This document shows, piece by piece, positions 1 through 6,307 of a stretch of DNA of 6,862 nt. Position numbers and translations under genes: made by a program. The notes under the pieces are model-generated. The model was not told where the DNA came from. It saw only the letters and a program-made list of their open reading frames with translations, and searched no databases. The DNA is taken from positions 1 through 6,862 of the forward strand of contig JAHHMJ010000210.1 of NCBI GenBank assembly GCA_018678395.1. The letters are read 5' to 3'. The first letter of the stretch is position 1. The number at the start of each line of letters is the position of its first letter. The DNA is from Gemmatimonadota bacterium. GTDB taxonomy: Bacteria > Gemmatimonadota > Gemmatimonadetes > Longimicrobiales > Gaopeijiaceae.

Positions 1-584
1 TCCACCTCGTCGCAGACGGCGTGCCCGAGCGCGAGGTGGACCTCCTGCGCGTGCGCGGTCACGTCGGTGGGCACCACGATGGCGAGATCGACGAGCGACC
101 GCAGCGAACCGCCGTCACGAGCGAGGAATGCGACGGTGCGCAGTCCCCCGGACTTCGCGACCTGCGCGGCGCGCAGGAGATTCGGCGACCGTCCACTCGT
201 CGAGTGCAGGATGAGCAGGTCGCCGGGGCGGCCCAGCGCCGCGACCTGACGGGCGAAGACCTCGTCGAAGCCGAAGTCGTTGCCCGCAGCGGTGAGCACC
301 GACGTGTCGACGGTCAGCGCCACGGCCGGGAGCGCCCGACGCTCGCGCGTGAACCGCACCACGTACTCGGCCGCGAGATGCTGGGCGTCGGCCGCCGAGC
401 CACCGTTCCCGCAGAAATAGAGCGTGCCCCCGGACTCGAGCGTGTCGACGATCCAGGCGCCGGCGCGCGCAACGTCGTCGACCAGAGCCTCCGCCGCACG
501 CGCGGTGTCGGCCAGCGAGCGCAAATGCGTCCGTACGGCCTCCGCTCGAGGCTTCCCCGCCTGCACGGCGTCATCCCGACTCAT
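1..584 (-). CDS. gmhA: Sedoheptulose-7-phosphate isomerase (phosphoheptose isomerase), 3' end cut by window edge
   Basis: This SIS-domain enzyme converts D-sedoheptulose 7-phosphate to D-glycero-D-manno-heptose 7-phosphate in the cytoplasm, the first step towards the ADP-heptose used for the LPS inner core. I translated 194 codons from the ATG at 584-582. They contain the SIS phosphate loop GNGGSAADAQH (residues 59-69), E73, a second loop STSGRSPN (128-135), and Q180 and H188 in the last helix (AQEVHLALGH). The E73-to-H188 and Q180-to-H188 spacings equal those of E. coli GmhA catalytic and metal residues E65, Q172 and H180, and H69 fits the fourth ligand. The family is about 190-200 residues, so only a few C-terminal residues are missing. 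The start has an AAGGAG ribosome site 8 bases upstream. The gene lies 60 bases after the end of the cpsB-like frame on the same strand, which suits a surface-polysaccharide operon. It may be named by its SIS domain only in other annotations, but the function call is strong. Confidence 0.93.
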   Translation of the reverse strand, partial: MSRDDAVQAGKPRAEAVRTHLRSLADTARAAEALVDDVARAGAWIVDTLESGGTLYFCGNGGSAADAQHLAAEYVVRFTRERRALPAVALTVDTSVLTAAGNDFGFDEVFARQVAALGRPGDLLILHSTSGRSPNLLRAAQVAKSGGLRTVAFLARDGGSLRSLVDLAIVVPTDVTAHAQEVHLALGHAVCDEV

Positions 585-592
585 CGACGATG

Positions 593-598
593 CTCCTT
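593..598 (-). promoter_or_regulatory. Ribosome binding site of gmhA
   Basis: AAGGAG on the minus strand, 8 bases before the ATG at 584. It is the clearest Shine-Dalgarno in the window. It picks this ATG over the in-frame codons that follow and shows that gmhA has its own initiation site, unlike the coupled genes upstream. Confidence 0.7.
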
Positions 599-644
599 CG
601 AACGGCGGCACAGAGGCCCGGCCCCGAGCGTCGGGCGGGCACGG

Positions 645-875
645 TCATGCGGGCCGAGGGCGGAGAAAGCCCGTCAGCCGACTCCACAGACCCCGATCGA
701 TCGTGATCGACGGGACGGGTTCCGGCAGTTCGTCGGCCAGGACACGTCCGGGGTTCACCTGTGTGAGGATCTCGAACACCTCGTCGTGACCCCGAGACAC
801 CAGCCACTCCCGGACCTCGTCCAGGAAGATCGAGAGGTGAGGGCGCCCGTGGAAATCCGACGAGAGCAGGTCGAC
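645..875 (-). pseudogene. C-terminal part of the CpsB/YwqE-like phosphatase, in frame beyond an amber stop
   Basis: After the TAG at 878-876 the same reading frame stays open for 76 more codons, to a TGA at 647-645. The translation begins VDLLSSDFHGRPHLSIFLDE and later contains TQVNPGRVLADE. SSDFH supplies the last Asp and His metal ligands of a PHP domain (residues 204 and 206 if the stop is counted as codon 197). An N-P-x-R-(I/V)-L motif near the C-terminus is usual in the CpsB/YwqE family. With this part the protein would be about 273 residues, close to the roughly 250-residue family norm; without it the enzyme lacks part of its metal site. No credible start codon with a ribosome site lies at the beginning of this segment, so an independent protein is unlikely. 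It is either dead sequence, made by readthrough, or part of an intact gene misread at one base. Confidence 0.75.
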
Positions 876-1466
876 CTACCCCCCTTCCAGCAGATGCATG
901 GCCACCGCCTGGGGCCCGCGCCCGTAACGGCCGACGAGCGAGCCGTGGTTCATCTGGAGGCACGCGCCCGCGCGCCGCCATGCAGCGACGACGCCGATAT
1001 CCTTGAGGATGTCCCGGTAGCGTTCGGGGTGGGCGATGATCGGAATCCACCCCTGGCCCCGGATTCTCTCGACCACGTCGGGCGTCGACGGCGGGATGCT
1101 GAGACGCGGCCACTCGACGAGCACGAACCGCGTGCCGGCGAGGCGCAGGCGGGGATCGGACAGATCGGGAAACGGGTCATCCAGCAGGACCTCCTGCCCG
1201 CGTCCCAACTCCAACTCCGGGTGGGCCTCGAGCACCGCCGCCCGCAGGATTTCGAAGCCCTCGTCCAGCTCCGCCAACCGGGTATCGAGGCGTTTCTCGT
1301 CCCGGCAGAGGGACGCATCGAAGTGCGGGGTCGTGACGATCCGCCCGACACCCGCCTCGACCATCCTCGATATCCCTTCCAGGGACTCCTCGACCGTCCG
1401 GGCCCCGTCGTCGACCCCGGGCACCAGATGGGAGTGGAGATCCGTCACGCCGTCGAGCTGCGTCAT
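876..1466 (-). CDS. CpsB/YwqE-type PHP-domain tyrosine-protein phosphatase, truncated by in-frame TAG
   Basis: Members of this family are manganese-dependent phosphatases that act on tyrosine kinases controlling capsule and exopolysaccharide export. The 196-residue frame shows the PHP metal motifs in order: DLHSH (D9, H11, H13) followed by PGVDDGA, TTPH (H48), GQE (E92) and AHPER (H146). QMNHGSLVGRYG (171-182) matches the family's Q-x-N-x-x-S-x-x-G-x-x-G signature. The frame then stops at TAG, directly before the expected final D-x-H metal motif, which is present just downstream in the same frame. The ATG at 1466 overlaps the TGA of the 94-residue gene (ATGA), so translation is probably coupled; no separate strong ribosome site is visible. 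No BY-kinase gene lies in this window, so the substrate is inferred from the family only. As written, the product is probably inactive or impaired. The family call is strong; functional status is uncertain. Confidence 0.85.
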   Translation of the reverse strand: MTQLDGVTDLHSHLVPGVDDGARTVEESLEGISRMVEAGVGRIVTTPHFDASLCRDEKRLDTRLAELDEGFEILRAAVLEAHPELELGRGQEVLLDDPFPDLSDPRLRLAGTRFVLVEWPRLSIPPSTPDVVERIRGQGWIPIIAHPERYRDILKDIGVVAAWRRAGACLQMNHGSLVGRYGRGPQAVAMHLLEGG

Positions 1467-1747
1467 TCCATCAGTGCGTCGAGCACGTCGCGGAGCGCGG
1501 CATCGGGATCCGCGTCGTCGAGAGCAATGTCACACGCCCACGTGGCGAACCCGTCCGCCGCGAGCAGGTCGAAGGCCCCGCCGCGGGGGCGCCCTTCCGC
1601 CGCTTCCGCTCGTCGGTAGGCGACCCGCGCCTCGTTGACGAGCGCCTGGACACTCGCGGCCCTGTCGGGTTCAGTGGGACGGGCCCACGCCGCAAAGGCC
1701 GCCGGCACGGGAGGACGTCGCGATGCGATCCACGCCGCGAGCGTCAC
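1463..1747 (-). CDS. Small uncharacterised protein, 94 residues, coupled to alaS
   Basis: I do not recognise this protein. It starts with GTG at 1747-1745, overlapping the alaS TGA in a GTGA junction, and ends in a TGA that overlaps the ATG of the cpsB-like gene. A 4-base overlap at both ends is the main reason to believe it is real. A GGGGG stretch 4 bases upstream may act as a weak ribosome site. The sequence is rich in alanine and mixed charges, looks mostly helical, and ends acidic (DIALDDADPDAALRDVLDAL, residues about 72-91). There is no signal peptide, membrane segment or recognisable motif, so it should be a small soluble cytoplasmic protein. Position alone would suggest expression with alaS; a role in alanylation or polysaccharide control is not supported by anything in its sequence. 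Confidence 0.7.
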   Translation of the reverse strand: MTLAAWIASRRPPVPAAFAAWARPTEPDRAASVQALVNEARVAYRRAEAAEGRPRGGAFDLLAADGFATWACDIALDDADPDAALRDVLDALME

Positions 1748-4383
1748 GATGCCCCCACGAGGCGGCGCACCACGGCCTCGGCCTGCTCGAGCGCCTCCTG
1801 AACCTTGCCCGGATCCCCGACTCCCGCCTGCGCCATGTGAGGGCGGCCACCCCCCCGGCCTCCGGCCACGGCCGCGATCTCCCGCACGACCGCATCGGCA
1901 CGCACGCCCGAGCCGATCAGATCGTCGGTGACGAAGGTGAAGAGAGAGTGCTTGTCGCCGGGCAGCTCCGCCGCGACCACGGCCACGCCACCGGGACCCG
2001 ACTGCAGGAACGCATCACCCCACGCCCGGGCGTCGTCCGCGTCCCGAGCGCGGATGCGCACCGCCTTCAGTCGCAGGGGGCCGGACGGACCCTCGAACTC
2101 CACCGAGGCGACGACCTCTTCGCCGCCACCGCCACCCTTCCGCAGCTCGTCGAGCAACGACTCGAGCTCCGCCCGTTCCTCGAGCACCTGTTCGGCGCGG
2201 CGGGGCGCGTTCTCCGGCGGTGTCTTGAGGGTGCGCGCGACTTCGGCGAGCCGGTCCTCGGCGCGCTGCATGTACCGGAAGGCGCCCGGACCCGTCTGCG
2301 CCTCGATCCTCCGGACGCCTGCGGCCACTCCGGATTCGGACACCAGCTTGAAGAGTCCGATCTCTCCGGTGTGCCGAACGTGCGTACCTCCACAGAGCTC
2401 CATGGAGACATCGGGAATCTCGACTACCCGAACGCGGTCCCCGTACTTCTCTCCGAACAGGGCCATCGCGCCCCGGGCGACCGCCTCGGAGTGCTCCATC
2501 TCTCCGATCACGATCGAGTGATCACTCCAGATGCCCTCGTTGACCCGCGCCTCCACCCGCACCAGCTCGTCCGGCGTCATGGGCGCCGTGTGCGCGAAAT
2601 CGAAACGCAACCGATCGGGCGCCACCAGGGAGCCTCGCTGTACCACGTGCCCGCCGAGGATCTCGCGCAGGGCGGCGTGCAGGAGGTGGGTCGCCGTGTG
2701 GTTCCGCTCGGTGTCGTGGCGAACGGATCGATCCACACGGGCCGAGACGGGCCCGGGCGCGGCGGGGAGCCCGCCCTCTAGGGTCCCGAAGACGGCCGAG
2801 CGATCCGACACGCGCCGGACTTCGTCGACGCGGACGCGCCATCCCGCGCCGGCAACCTCTCCCCGGTCCGAGACCTGTCCACCGGACTCCAGGTAGAACG
2901 GGTTGTCCCGGAGGACCAGCCCGACCCGTCCGGAGCCCGGCATCACCGCGAGCACCTCGGTGTCCACCGCGGTCCCGTCGTAGCCCACGAAGCGCTGTCC
3001 GCCGTCGACCAATACCGACCACTCGGCGTCACCGTCGCCCTCGTCGTGTCCGGCGCGTCCTGCAGCGGCCCGGTCGGCGCGGCTCCGCTCCCGCTGCGCC
3101 TCGAGCGCGACCTCGAACCCGACCGAATCCACGTCCCATCCCCGCTCTTCGGCCATCAGCTCGGTGAGGTCGAGCGGGAACCCGAAGGTGTCGTAGAGCC
3201 GGAACGCCTCCTCGCCCGGGATCGTCCCGGTGGCCTCGCGTGGGGCCAGCTCGTCGAAGCGATCCAGCCCGCCCTCGATCGTGGCCAGGAACCGCTCCTC
3301 TTCGGCGCGGGTGGTCCGGACGAGGTGGTCCCTGCGCTGCGCTACCTCGGGGAACACGTCGGCCATCGTGTCGGCGACGGCGTCGACGACGTGCACGAGC
3401 GTGGGCTCTCGTCGTCCCATCATCCAGGCGTGTCGGACCGCACGCCGCAGGATCCGGCGAAGGACGTAGCCCCGACCCTCGTTGGAGGGGAACACCCCGT
3501 CCGCCAGCAGGAACGCTACCGCACGCGCGTGGTCGGCCAGGACGCGGAACGAGACCCCCTCCGCGGTTCCGGCCTCGTACGGGCGGCCCAGCACCTCCGC
3601 GGCCCGCTCCAGCAGCGGGACGAAGAGGTCGGTGTGGAAGTTGGAGTCGACGCCCTGCATCACCGCCGCGAGCCGCTCGAGACCCGCGCCCGTGTCGATC
3701 GACGGAGCCGGGAGCGGGTTCATCGTCCCCTCCGCGTCTCGATCGAACTGCATGAAGACGAGATTCCAGAGCTCGACGATCCGGCCACTGTCGCTCAGCT
3801 CGACGAAGGCCTCGGTGGACAGCTCCGCACCCCGCTCGGCCACGGGTCTGAGGTCGTAGTGGAGCTCCGAGCACGGCCCACAGGGGCCCGTGTCCGCCAT
3901 CTGCCAGAAGTTGTCCTCGTCTCCCAGCCGATAGATGCGGCTCGGGTCGACCCCCACCTCGTCGATCCACAGCGCCTCTGCCTCGTCGTCCGTGTGGTGC
4001 ACGGTGACGAACAGGCGGGACGGGTCGAGTCCGAGATCGTCGACCAGAAAGTCCCACGCGTAGCGAACGGCGTCCTTCTTGAAGTAGTCGCCGAACGAAA
4101 AGTTGCCCAACATCTCGAAGAAGGTGTGGTGTCGGGCCGTCTTGCCCACCTCCTCGAGGTCGTTGTGCTTTCCGCCCGCACGGACGCACTTCTGCGACGT
4201 GGCTGCGCGGGTGAACGGCACCTGCTCGTCGCCCAGAAAGACCCCCTTGAACTGAACCATCCCCGCGTTGGTGAACAGCAGGGTGGGGTCGTCGGCCGGA
4301 ACGAGCGACGAACTGGGGCGCACCGCGTGTTCACGCGCGGCGAAGAAGTCGAGGAAGCGACGTCGGATCTCGGCTGCCTTCAT
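1744..4383 (-). CDS. alaS: Alanine--tRNA ligase
   Basis: This class II synthetase attaches alanine to tRNA-Ala and hydrolyses mischarged Ser- and Gly-tRNA-Ala. The 879-residue product is close to E. coli AlaS (876). The aminoacylation domain has TSQKCVRAGGKHNDLEEVG (from about residue 62), DTGPCGPCSELHYD (164-177), ELWNLVFMQF, and class II motif 3 DTGAGLERL (230-238). The editing domain has HTATH (562-566) and CGGTH (664-668), giving the zinc ligands H562, H566, C664 and H668, within two residues of the E. coli positions. A coiled-coil-like segment and a flexible GGGGG linker near residue 750 lead to the C-Ala domain with GGGRPHMAQAG (about 844-854); His replaces the commoner Asp in RPDMAQ. 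I chose the ATG at 4383 because MKAAEIRRRFLDFF aligns with the family start. An upstream in-frame ATG at 4695 would add 104 arginine-rich residues lying over the recA 3' end, which is artefactual. The ribosome site is weak. It follows recA by 115 bases. Confidence 0.98.
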   Translation of the reverse strand: MKAAEIRRRFLDFFAAREHAVRPSSSLVPADDPTLLFTNAGMVQFKGVFLGDEQVPFTRAATSQKCVRAGGKHNDLEEVGKTARHHTFFEMLGNFSFGDYFKKDAVRYAWDFLVDDLGLDPSRLFVTVHHTDDEAEALWIDEVGVDPSRIYRLGDEDNFWQMADTGPCGPCSELHYDLRPVAERGAELSTEAFVELSDSGRIVELWNLVFMQFDRDAEGTMNPLPAPSIDTGAGLERLAAVMQGVDSNFHTDLFVPLLERAAEVLGRPYEAGTAEGVSFRVLADHARAVAFLLADGVFPSNEGRGYVLRRILRRAVRHAWMMGRREPTLVHVVDAVADTMADVFPEVAQRRDHLVRTTRAEEERFLATIEGGLDRFDELAPREATGTIPGEEAFRLYDTFGFPLDLTELMAEERGWDVDSVGFEVALEAQRERSRADRAAAGRAGHDEGDGDAEWSVLVDGGQRFVGYDGTAVDTEVLAVMPGSGRVGLVLRDNPFYLESGGQVSDRGEVAGAGWRVRVDEVRRVSDRSAVFGTLEGGLPAAPGPVSARVDRSVRHDTERNHTATHLLHAALREILGGHVVQRGSLVAPDRLRFDFAHTAPMTPDELVRVEARVNEGIWSDHSIVIGEMEHSEAVARGAMALFGEKYGDRVRVVEIPDVSMELCGGTHVRHTGEIGLFKLVSESGVAAGVRRIEAQTGPGAFRYMQRAEDRLAEVARTLKTPPENAPRRAEQVLEERAELESLLDELRKGGGGGEEVVASVEFEGPSGPLRLKAVRIRARDADDARAWGDAFLQSGPGGVAVVAAELPGDKHSLFTFVTDDLIGSGVRADAVVREIAAVAGGRGGGRPHMAQAGVGDPGKVQEALEQAEAVVRRLVGAS

Positions 4384-4437
4384 GCCGGTTTCCCATGCGG
4401 TGGCAGGAGTGCCCCGAGGGGCGGAACGCGAATCCTC

Positions 4438-4467
4438 AAGATAACCGGCCGGCCCGAATCGCCTCAA
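4438..4467 (-). promoter_or_regulatory. Possible sigma-70-type promoter for alaS in the recA-alaS gap
   Basis: On the minus strand TTGAGG (4467-4462) and TATCTT (4443-4438) are separated by 18 bases; each matches 4 of 6 consensus positions. A start near 4431 would give a leader of about 47 bases before alaS. The -35 box sits a few bases after the hairpin that follows recA, a sensible layout for partly separate expression. In GC-rich DNA such matches are weak evidence. Confidence 0.3.
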
Positions 4468-4469
4468 TG

Positions 4470-4494
4470 GAGCGGGGCCCGGGACGACCCGCTC
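4470..4494 (-). terminator. GC-rich hairpin just after recA stop, possible attenuator or 3' stabiliser
   Basis: On the minus strand GAGCGGG (4494-4488) pairs perfectly with CCCGCTC (4476-4470), a 7-bp stem with an 11-base loop, beginning 4 bases after the recA TGA. No T-run follows, so it is not a canonical intrinsic terminator. It could reduce readthrough into alaS, protect the recA mRNA end, or be a chance product of high GC. Confidence 0.35.
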
Positions 4495-4498
4495 ATCT

Positions 4499-5566
4499 TC
4501 ACTCGGCGTCGTCGGCCTCCGCCTCGTCGTCCGCGCCGTCTGCCGCATCCTCCGCCTCCTCGCCACCCGGAAGTCCGAGGACCGTCCGGACCCGCACGTC
4601 GATCTCGTCCGCGACGTCCGGGTTCTCCGCCAGAAACACCTTGGCATTCTCCTTCCCCTGCCCCAGGCGGAGATCGCCGTAGGAGTACCACGCACCGGAC
4701 TTGTCGACGATGTCGTGCTCGACCCCGATGTCGATCAGGAGCCCGGAGTGACTGACGCCCTCGTTGTACATGATGTCGAACTCGGCCTGCCGGAACGGTG
4801 GCGCGGTCTTGTTCTTCACCACCTTCACCCGGGTGCGGTTGCCGACGATGTCCTGGCCGTCCTTGATGGCCCCGATGCGGCGAATGTCCAGGCGGAGCGA
4901 AGCGTAGAACTTGAGCGCCCGCCCTCCGGACGTCGTCTCGGGGCTCCCGAACATGACGCCGACCTTCTCGCGGATCTGGTTCGTGAAGACCACGGCGGTG
5001 TTCGACCGGTTCACCGCTCCGGTGAGCTTCCGGAGGGCCTGACTCATGAGGCGCGCCTGGAGCCCGACGTGCGTATCGCCCATCTCACCCTCGATCTCCG
5101 CACGCGGCACCAGCGCCGCCACCGAGTCGATCACGACGACGTCGATCGCGTTGGAGCGAATCAGCACCTCCGCGATCTCGAGCGCCTGCTCGCCGGTGTC
5201 GGGCTGGGAGACCAGAAGGTTGTCGACGTCGACCCCCAGTCGGCGCGCGTAGTTGACGTCGAGCGCATGCTCGGCGTCGATGAAGGCCGCGATGCCCCCG
5301 GTCTTCTGGGCGTTGGCGATCACCTGTAGACAGATGGTCGTCTTACCCGACGACTCGGGGCCGTAGATCTCGCTGATCCGACCCCGGGGAATTCCACCGA
5401 TGCCGATCGCGGCGTCGAGGTTGATCGCCCCCGTCCCGATGGCTTCGATACGAACCTTGAAGCCGTCCGCGCCCATCTTCATGATCGCACCCTTGCCGTA
5501 GGCGCGTTCGATCGTCGTGATGGCGGTAGAGAGGTCCTTCTGCTTCTGGTCGGTGGCGGGAGCCAT
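4499..5566 (-). CDS. recA: Recombinase RecA
   Basis: RecA binds single-stranded DNA as an ATP-dependent filament, catalyses homologous strand exchange and triggers LexA-type self-cleavage. The 355-residue protein is full length and intact. It shows Walker A GPESSGKT (69-76), the DAEHALD segment with the catalytic Glu (E99), Walker B VVVIDS (143-148), loop L1 around [14 protein letters not shown] (159-172), FTNQIREK (194-201; Thr where E. coli has Ile), loop L2 [15 protein letters not shown] (206-220), the KNK ATP-interface motif (251-253), and a strongly acidic C-terminal tail (from about 336) typical of the family. No intein or frameshift is present. The ATG at 5566 has GGAG 8 bases upstream and matches the usual N-terminus. 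It heads the minus-strand series and is divergent from the 134-residue gene. A promoter-like sequence lies about 60 bases upstream. No recX is found between it and alaS. Confidence 0.99.
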   Translation of the reverse strand: MAPATDQKQKDLSTAITTIERAYGKGAIMKMGADGFKVRIEAIGTGAINLDAAIGIGGIPRGRISEIYGPESSGKTTICLQVIANAQKTGGIAAFIDAEHALDVNYARRLGVDVDNLLVSQPDTGEQALEIAEVLIRSNAIDVVVIDSVAALVPRAEIEGEMGDTHVGLQARLMSQALRKLTGAVNRSNTAVVFTNQIREKVGVMFGSPETTSGGRALKFYASLRLDIRRIGAIKDGQDIVGNRTRVKVVKNKTAPPFRQAEFDIMYNEGVSHSGLLIDIGVEHDIVDKSGAWYSYGDLRLGQGKENAKVFLAENPDVADEIDVRVRTVLGLPGGEEAEDAADGADDEAEADDAE

Positions 5567-5574
5567 GCGGTCTA

Positions 5575-5578
5575 CTCC
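5575..5578 (-). promoter_or_regulatory. Ribosome binding site of recA
   Basis: GGAG on the minus strand, with an 8-base spacer to the ATG at 5566. Ordinary spacing; it supports the chosen start. Confidence 0.6.
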
Positions 5579-5623
5579 AGGTGGGAAGCGGCGCGGGCCG
5601 GATCCGGGGGTGATGGGAGCACC

Positions 5624-5651
5624 ATTCTAGGAAACCCGAAGATAATGCGAA
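5624..5651 (-). promoter_or_regulatory. Probable sigma-70-type promoter of recA
   Basis: On the minus strand the -35-like box TTCGCA (5651-5646, 4 of 6) and the -10-like box TAGAAT (5629-5624, 5 of 6) are 16 bases apart. This small AT-richer island stands out in very GC-rich surroundings. It predicts a start near 5617 and a leader of about 50 bases. No E. coli-type (CTGT-N8-ACAG) or Bacillus-type (GAAC-N4-GTTC) LexA box is visible here, so SOS control cannot be claimed from sequence. The -10 box lies within TTCCTAGAA, a nearly symmetric 9-mer that might be part of an operator. Confidence 0.5.
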
Positions 5652-5691
5652 AGTCCCCCGTCGGTGTCATCGACTCACGGGAGAAGATGGG

Positions 5692-5707
5692 GCGCCCGTC
5701 GGGGCGC
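5692..5707. repeat. Short perfect inverted repeat in the divergent control region
   Basis: GCGCCC (5692-5697) and GGGCGC (5702-5707) flank the 4-base spacer GTCG, in the 284-base interval between recA and the divergent 134-residue gene. It could be a dyad operator or a tiny hairpin, but six G/C pairs are easily found by chance at this base composition. Apart from this dyad, the recA promoter and the paired 7-mers at 5813-5839, I see nothing coding or structured in the interval. Confidence 0.25.
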
Positions 5708-5812
5708 GTGAAGGGGGCTTTCGGGCGACCCCCGTTCCGCGCGGCTCGGGGCCGGCCGCCGAGGTCTCGGGGGCCAGGGTCGCCCCGGTGATCCAGCGCT
5801 CGACCACCGGGA

Positions 5813-5845
5813 GGGTTGCTCGGCGCCCCGAAGGGTTGCCATATG
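5813..5845 (+). promoter_or_regulatory. Direct repeats and possible promoter before the 134-residue gene
   Basis: GGGTTGC occurs at 5813-5819 and again at 5833-5839, exactly 20 bases apart (about two helical turns), as expected for a regulator binding one face of DNA. TTGCTC (5816-5821) and CATATG (5840-5845), 18 bases apart, form a weak promoter-like pair. If used, transcription would begin at or very near the ATG at 5851, giving a leaderless mRNA, which would fit the lack of a good ribosome site there. All of this is tentative. Confidence 0.25.
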
Positions 5846-5850
5846 GGACC

Positions 5851-6255
5851 ATGAGTACCGACACGACCCGACTGCGCATCGAGCGGATCGAGGCTCTACC
5901 CGGGCCCGACGGCCGGGGAAGCGCCGAGGTCGAGCTCTCCTTCGACGGGCGGCAGTGGACCGGCGAGGGACAGGGCCTGCTGACCCGTGAGGGCAACCTG
6001 CGCATGGGCGCCGAGGCGACGTTGGCGGCGGTCCGCGCCGCCGTGGACGATCGGCTCGCGCCCACGCTGGGTGGCATCAAGGCCGTGCGCGCCTTCGACG
6101 AGTGGCTGGTCATCGTGTCCATCGAAGTCGACGTCGCCGGGCGGCACCTCCGGCTGTTGGGTGCGGAGGCCGCCGTGGGCGGTGACCTGGTACGAGGCTC
6201 CGTGCTCGCCGTGCTGGACGCCCTGAACCGGGTCCTCGAGCGCTACCTCGACTGA
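5851..6255 (+). CDS. Small protein resembling a stand-alone LeuA regulatory (dimerisation) domain
   Basis: The 134-residue product has no named match that I can assert. Its layout is two beta-beta-alpha units. The first (residues about 20-70) has AEVELSFDGRQWTGEGQGLL and then a helix AEATLAAVRAAVDDRL. The second (about 85-134) has VIVSIEVDVAGRHLRLLGAE and then DLVRGSVLAVLDALNRVLERYL. This recalls the C-terminal allosteric domain of 2-isopropylmalate and citramalate synthases, whose second unit usually reads like G-x-G-x-x-x-D-x-x-x-A-S followed by an A-L-N helix. No catalytic barrel is attached, so it would be a regulatory or small-ligand-binding protein; that is inference. The ATG at 5851 was chosen because the in-frame GTG at 5788 adds a poorly structured arginine-rich 21-residue extension; the ribosome site is weak for both. 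It diverges from recA and is followed by the strong hairpin at 6308. Confidence 0.8.
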   Translation: MSTDTTRLRIERIEALPGPDGRGSAEVELSFDGRQWTGEGQGLLTREGNLRMGAEATLAAVRAAVDDRLAPTLGGIKAVRAFDEWLVIVSIEVDVAGRHLRLLGAEAAVGGDLVRGSVLAVLDALNRVLERYLD

Positions 6256-6307
6256 GTCCGGCCCGCACCGGGGCCGCCGCACGACCGCCCTCCCCACCGA
6301 AACGACG

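Noticed and set aside
868..877. Perfect 10-base palindrome AGGTCGACCT overlapping the amber codon as a recoding signal
   Set aside because: Too short to form a recoding hairpin and likely by chance; no larger SECIS- or PYLIS-like structure was recognised downstream.
876..886. Homopolymer indel as explanation for the truncation, since six C (plus strand) adjoin the stop codon
   Set aside because: Conserved sequence before and after the TAG is in the same frame, so a single indel would break the downstream match. Only a substitution or readthrough fits.
571..1113. 180-codon minus-strand frame overlapping the cpsB-like gene and reaching the gmhA start
   Set aside because: It is the shifted frame of the phosphatase and has no homology-like features. 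A frameshift into it at the run of six G before the TAG would not restore the conserved C-terminus, which lies in the original frame.
21..1619. 532-codon open frame on the plus strand opposite gmhA, the cpsB-like gene and the 94-residue gene
   Set aside because: Arg/His/Asp-rich composition typical of antisense frames in GC-rich DNA. The minus strand here encodes recognisable conserved proteins.
4384..4695. 104-residue N-terminal extension of AlaS from an upstream in-frame ATG
   Set aside because: Arg/Thr-rich, runs over the recA 3' end in another frame, and AlaS homologues begin at the MKAAEIRRRF position (4383).
3046..4755. 569-codon open frame on the plus strand opposite alaS and the end of recA
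   Set aside because: Antisense shadow of alaS with no motifs of its own; its C-terminal part is arginine/proline low complexity. The 352-codon plus frame at 1723-2781 is rejected for the same reason.
5624..5632. TTCCTAGAA over the recA -10 box as a LexA operator
   Set aside because: Does not match known LexA box types, and one position breaks its symmetry; kept only as a note.
5667..6122. 151-codon minus-strand frame upstream of recA
   Set aside because: Ser/Arg/Pro-rich antisense to the 134-residue gene, without motifs. The plus-strand frame has a regular beta/alpha pattern and a conserved-looking C-terminus.
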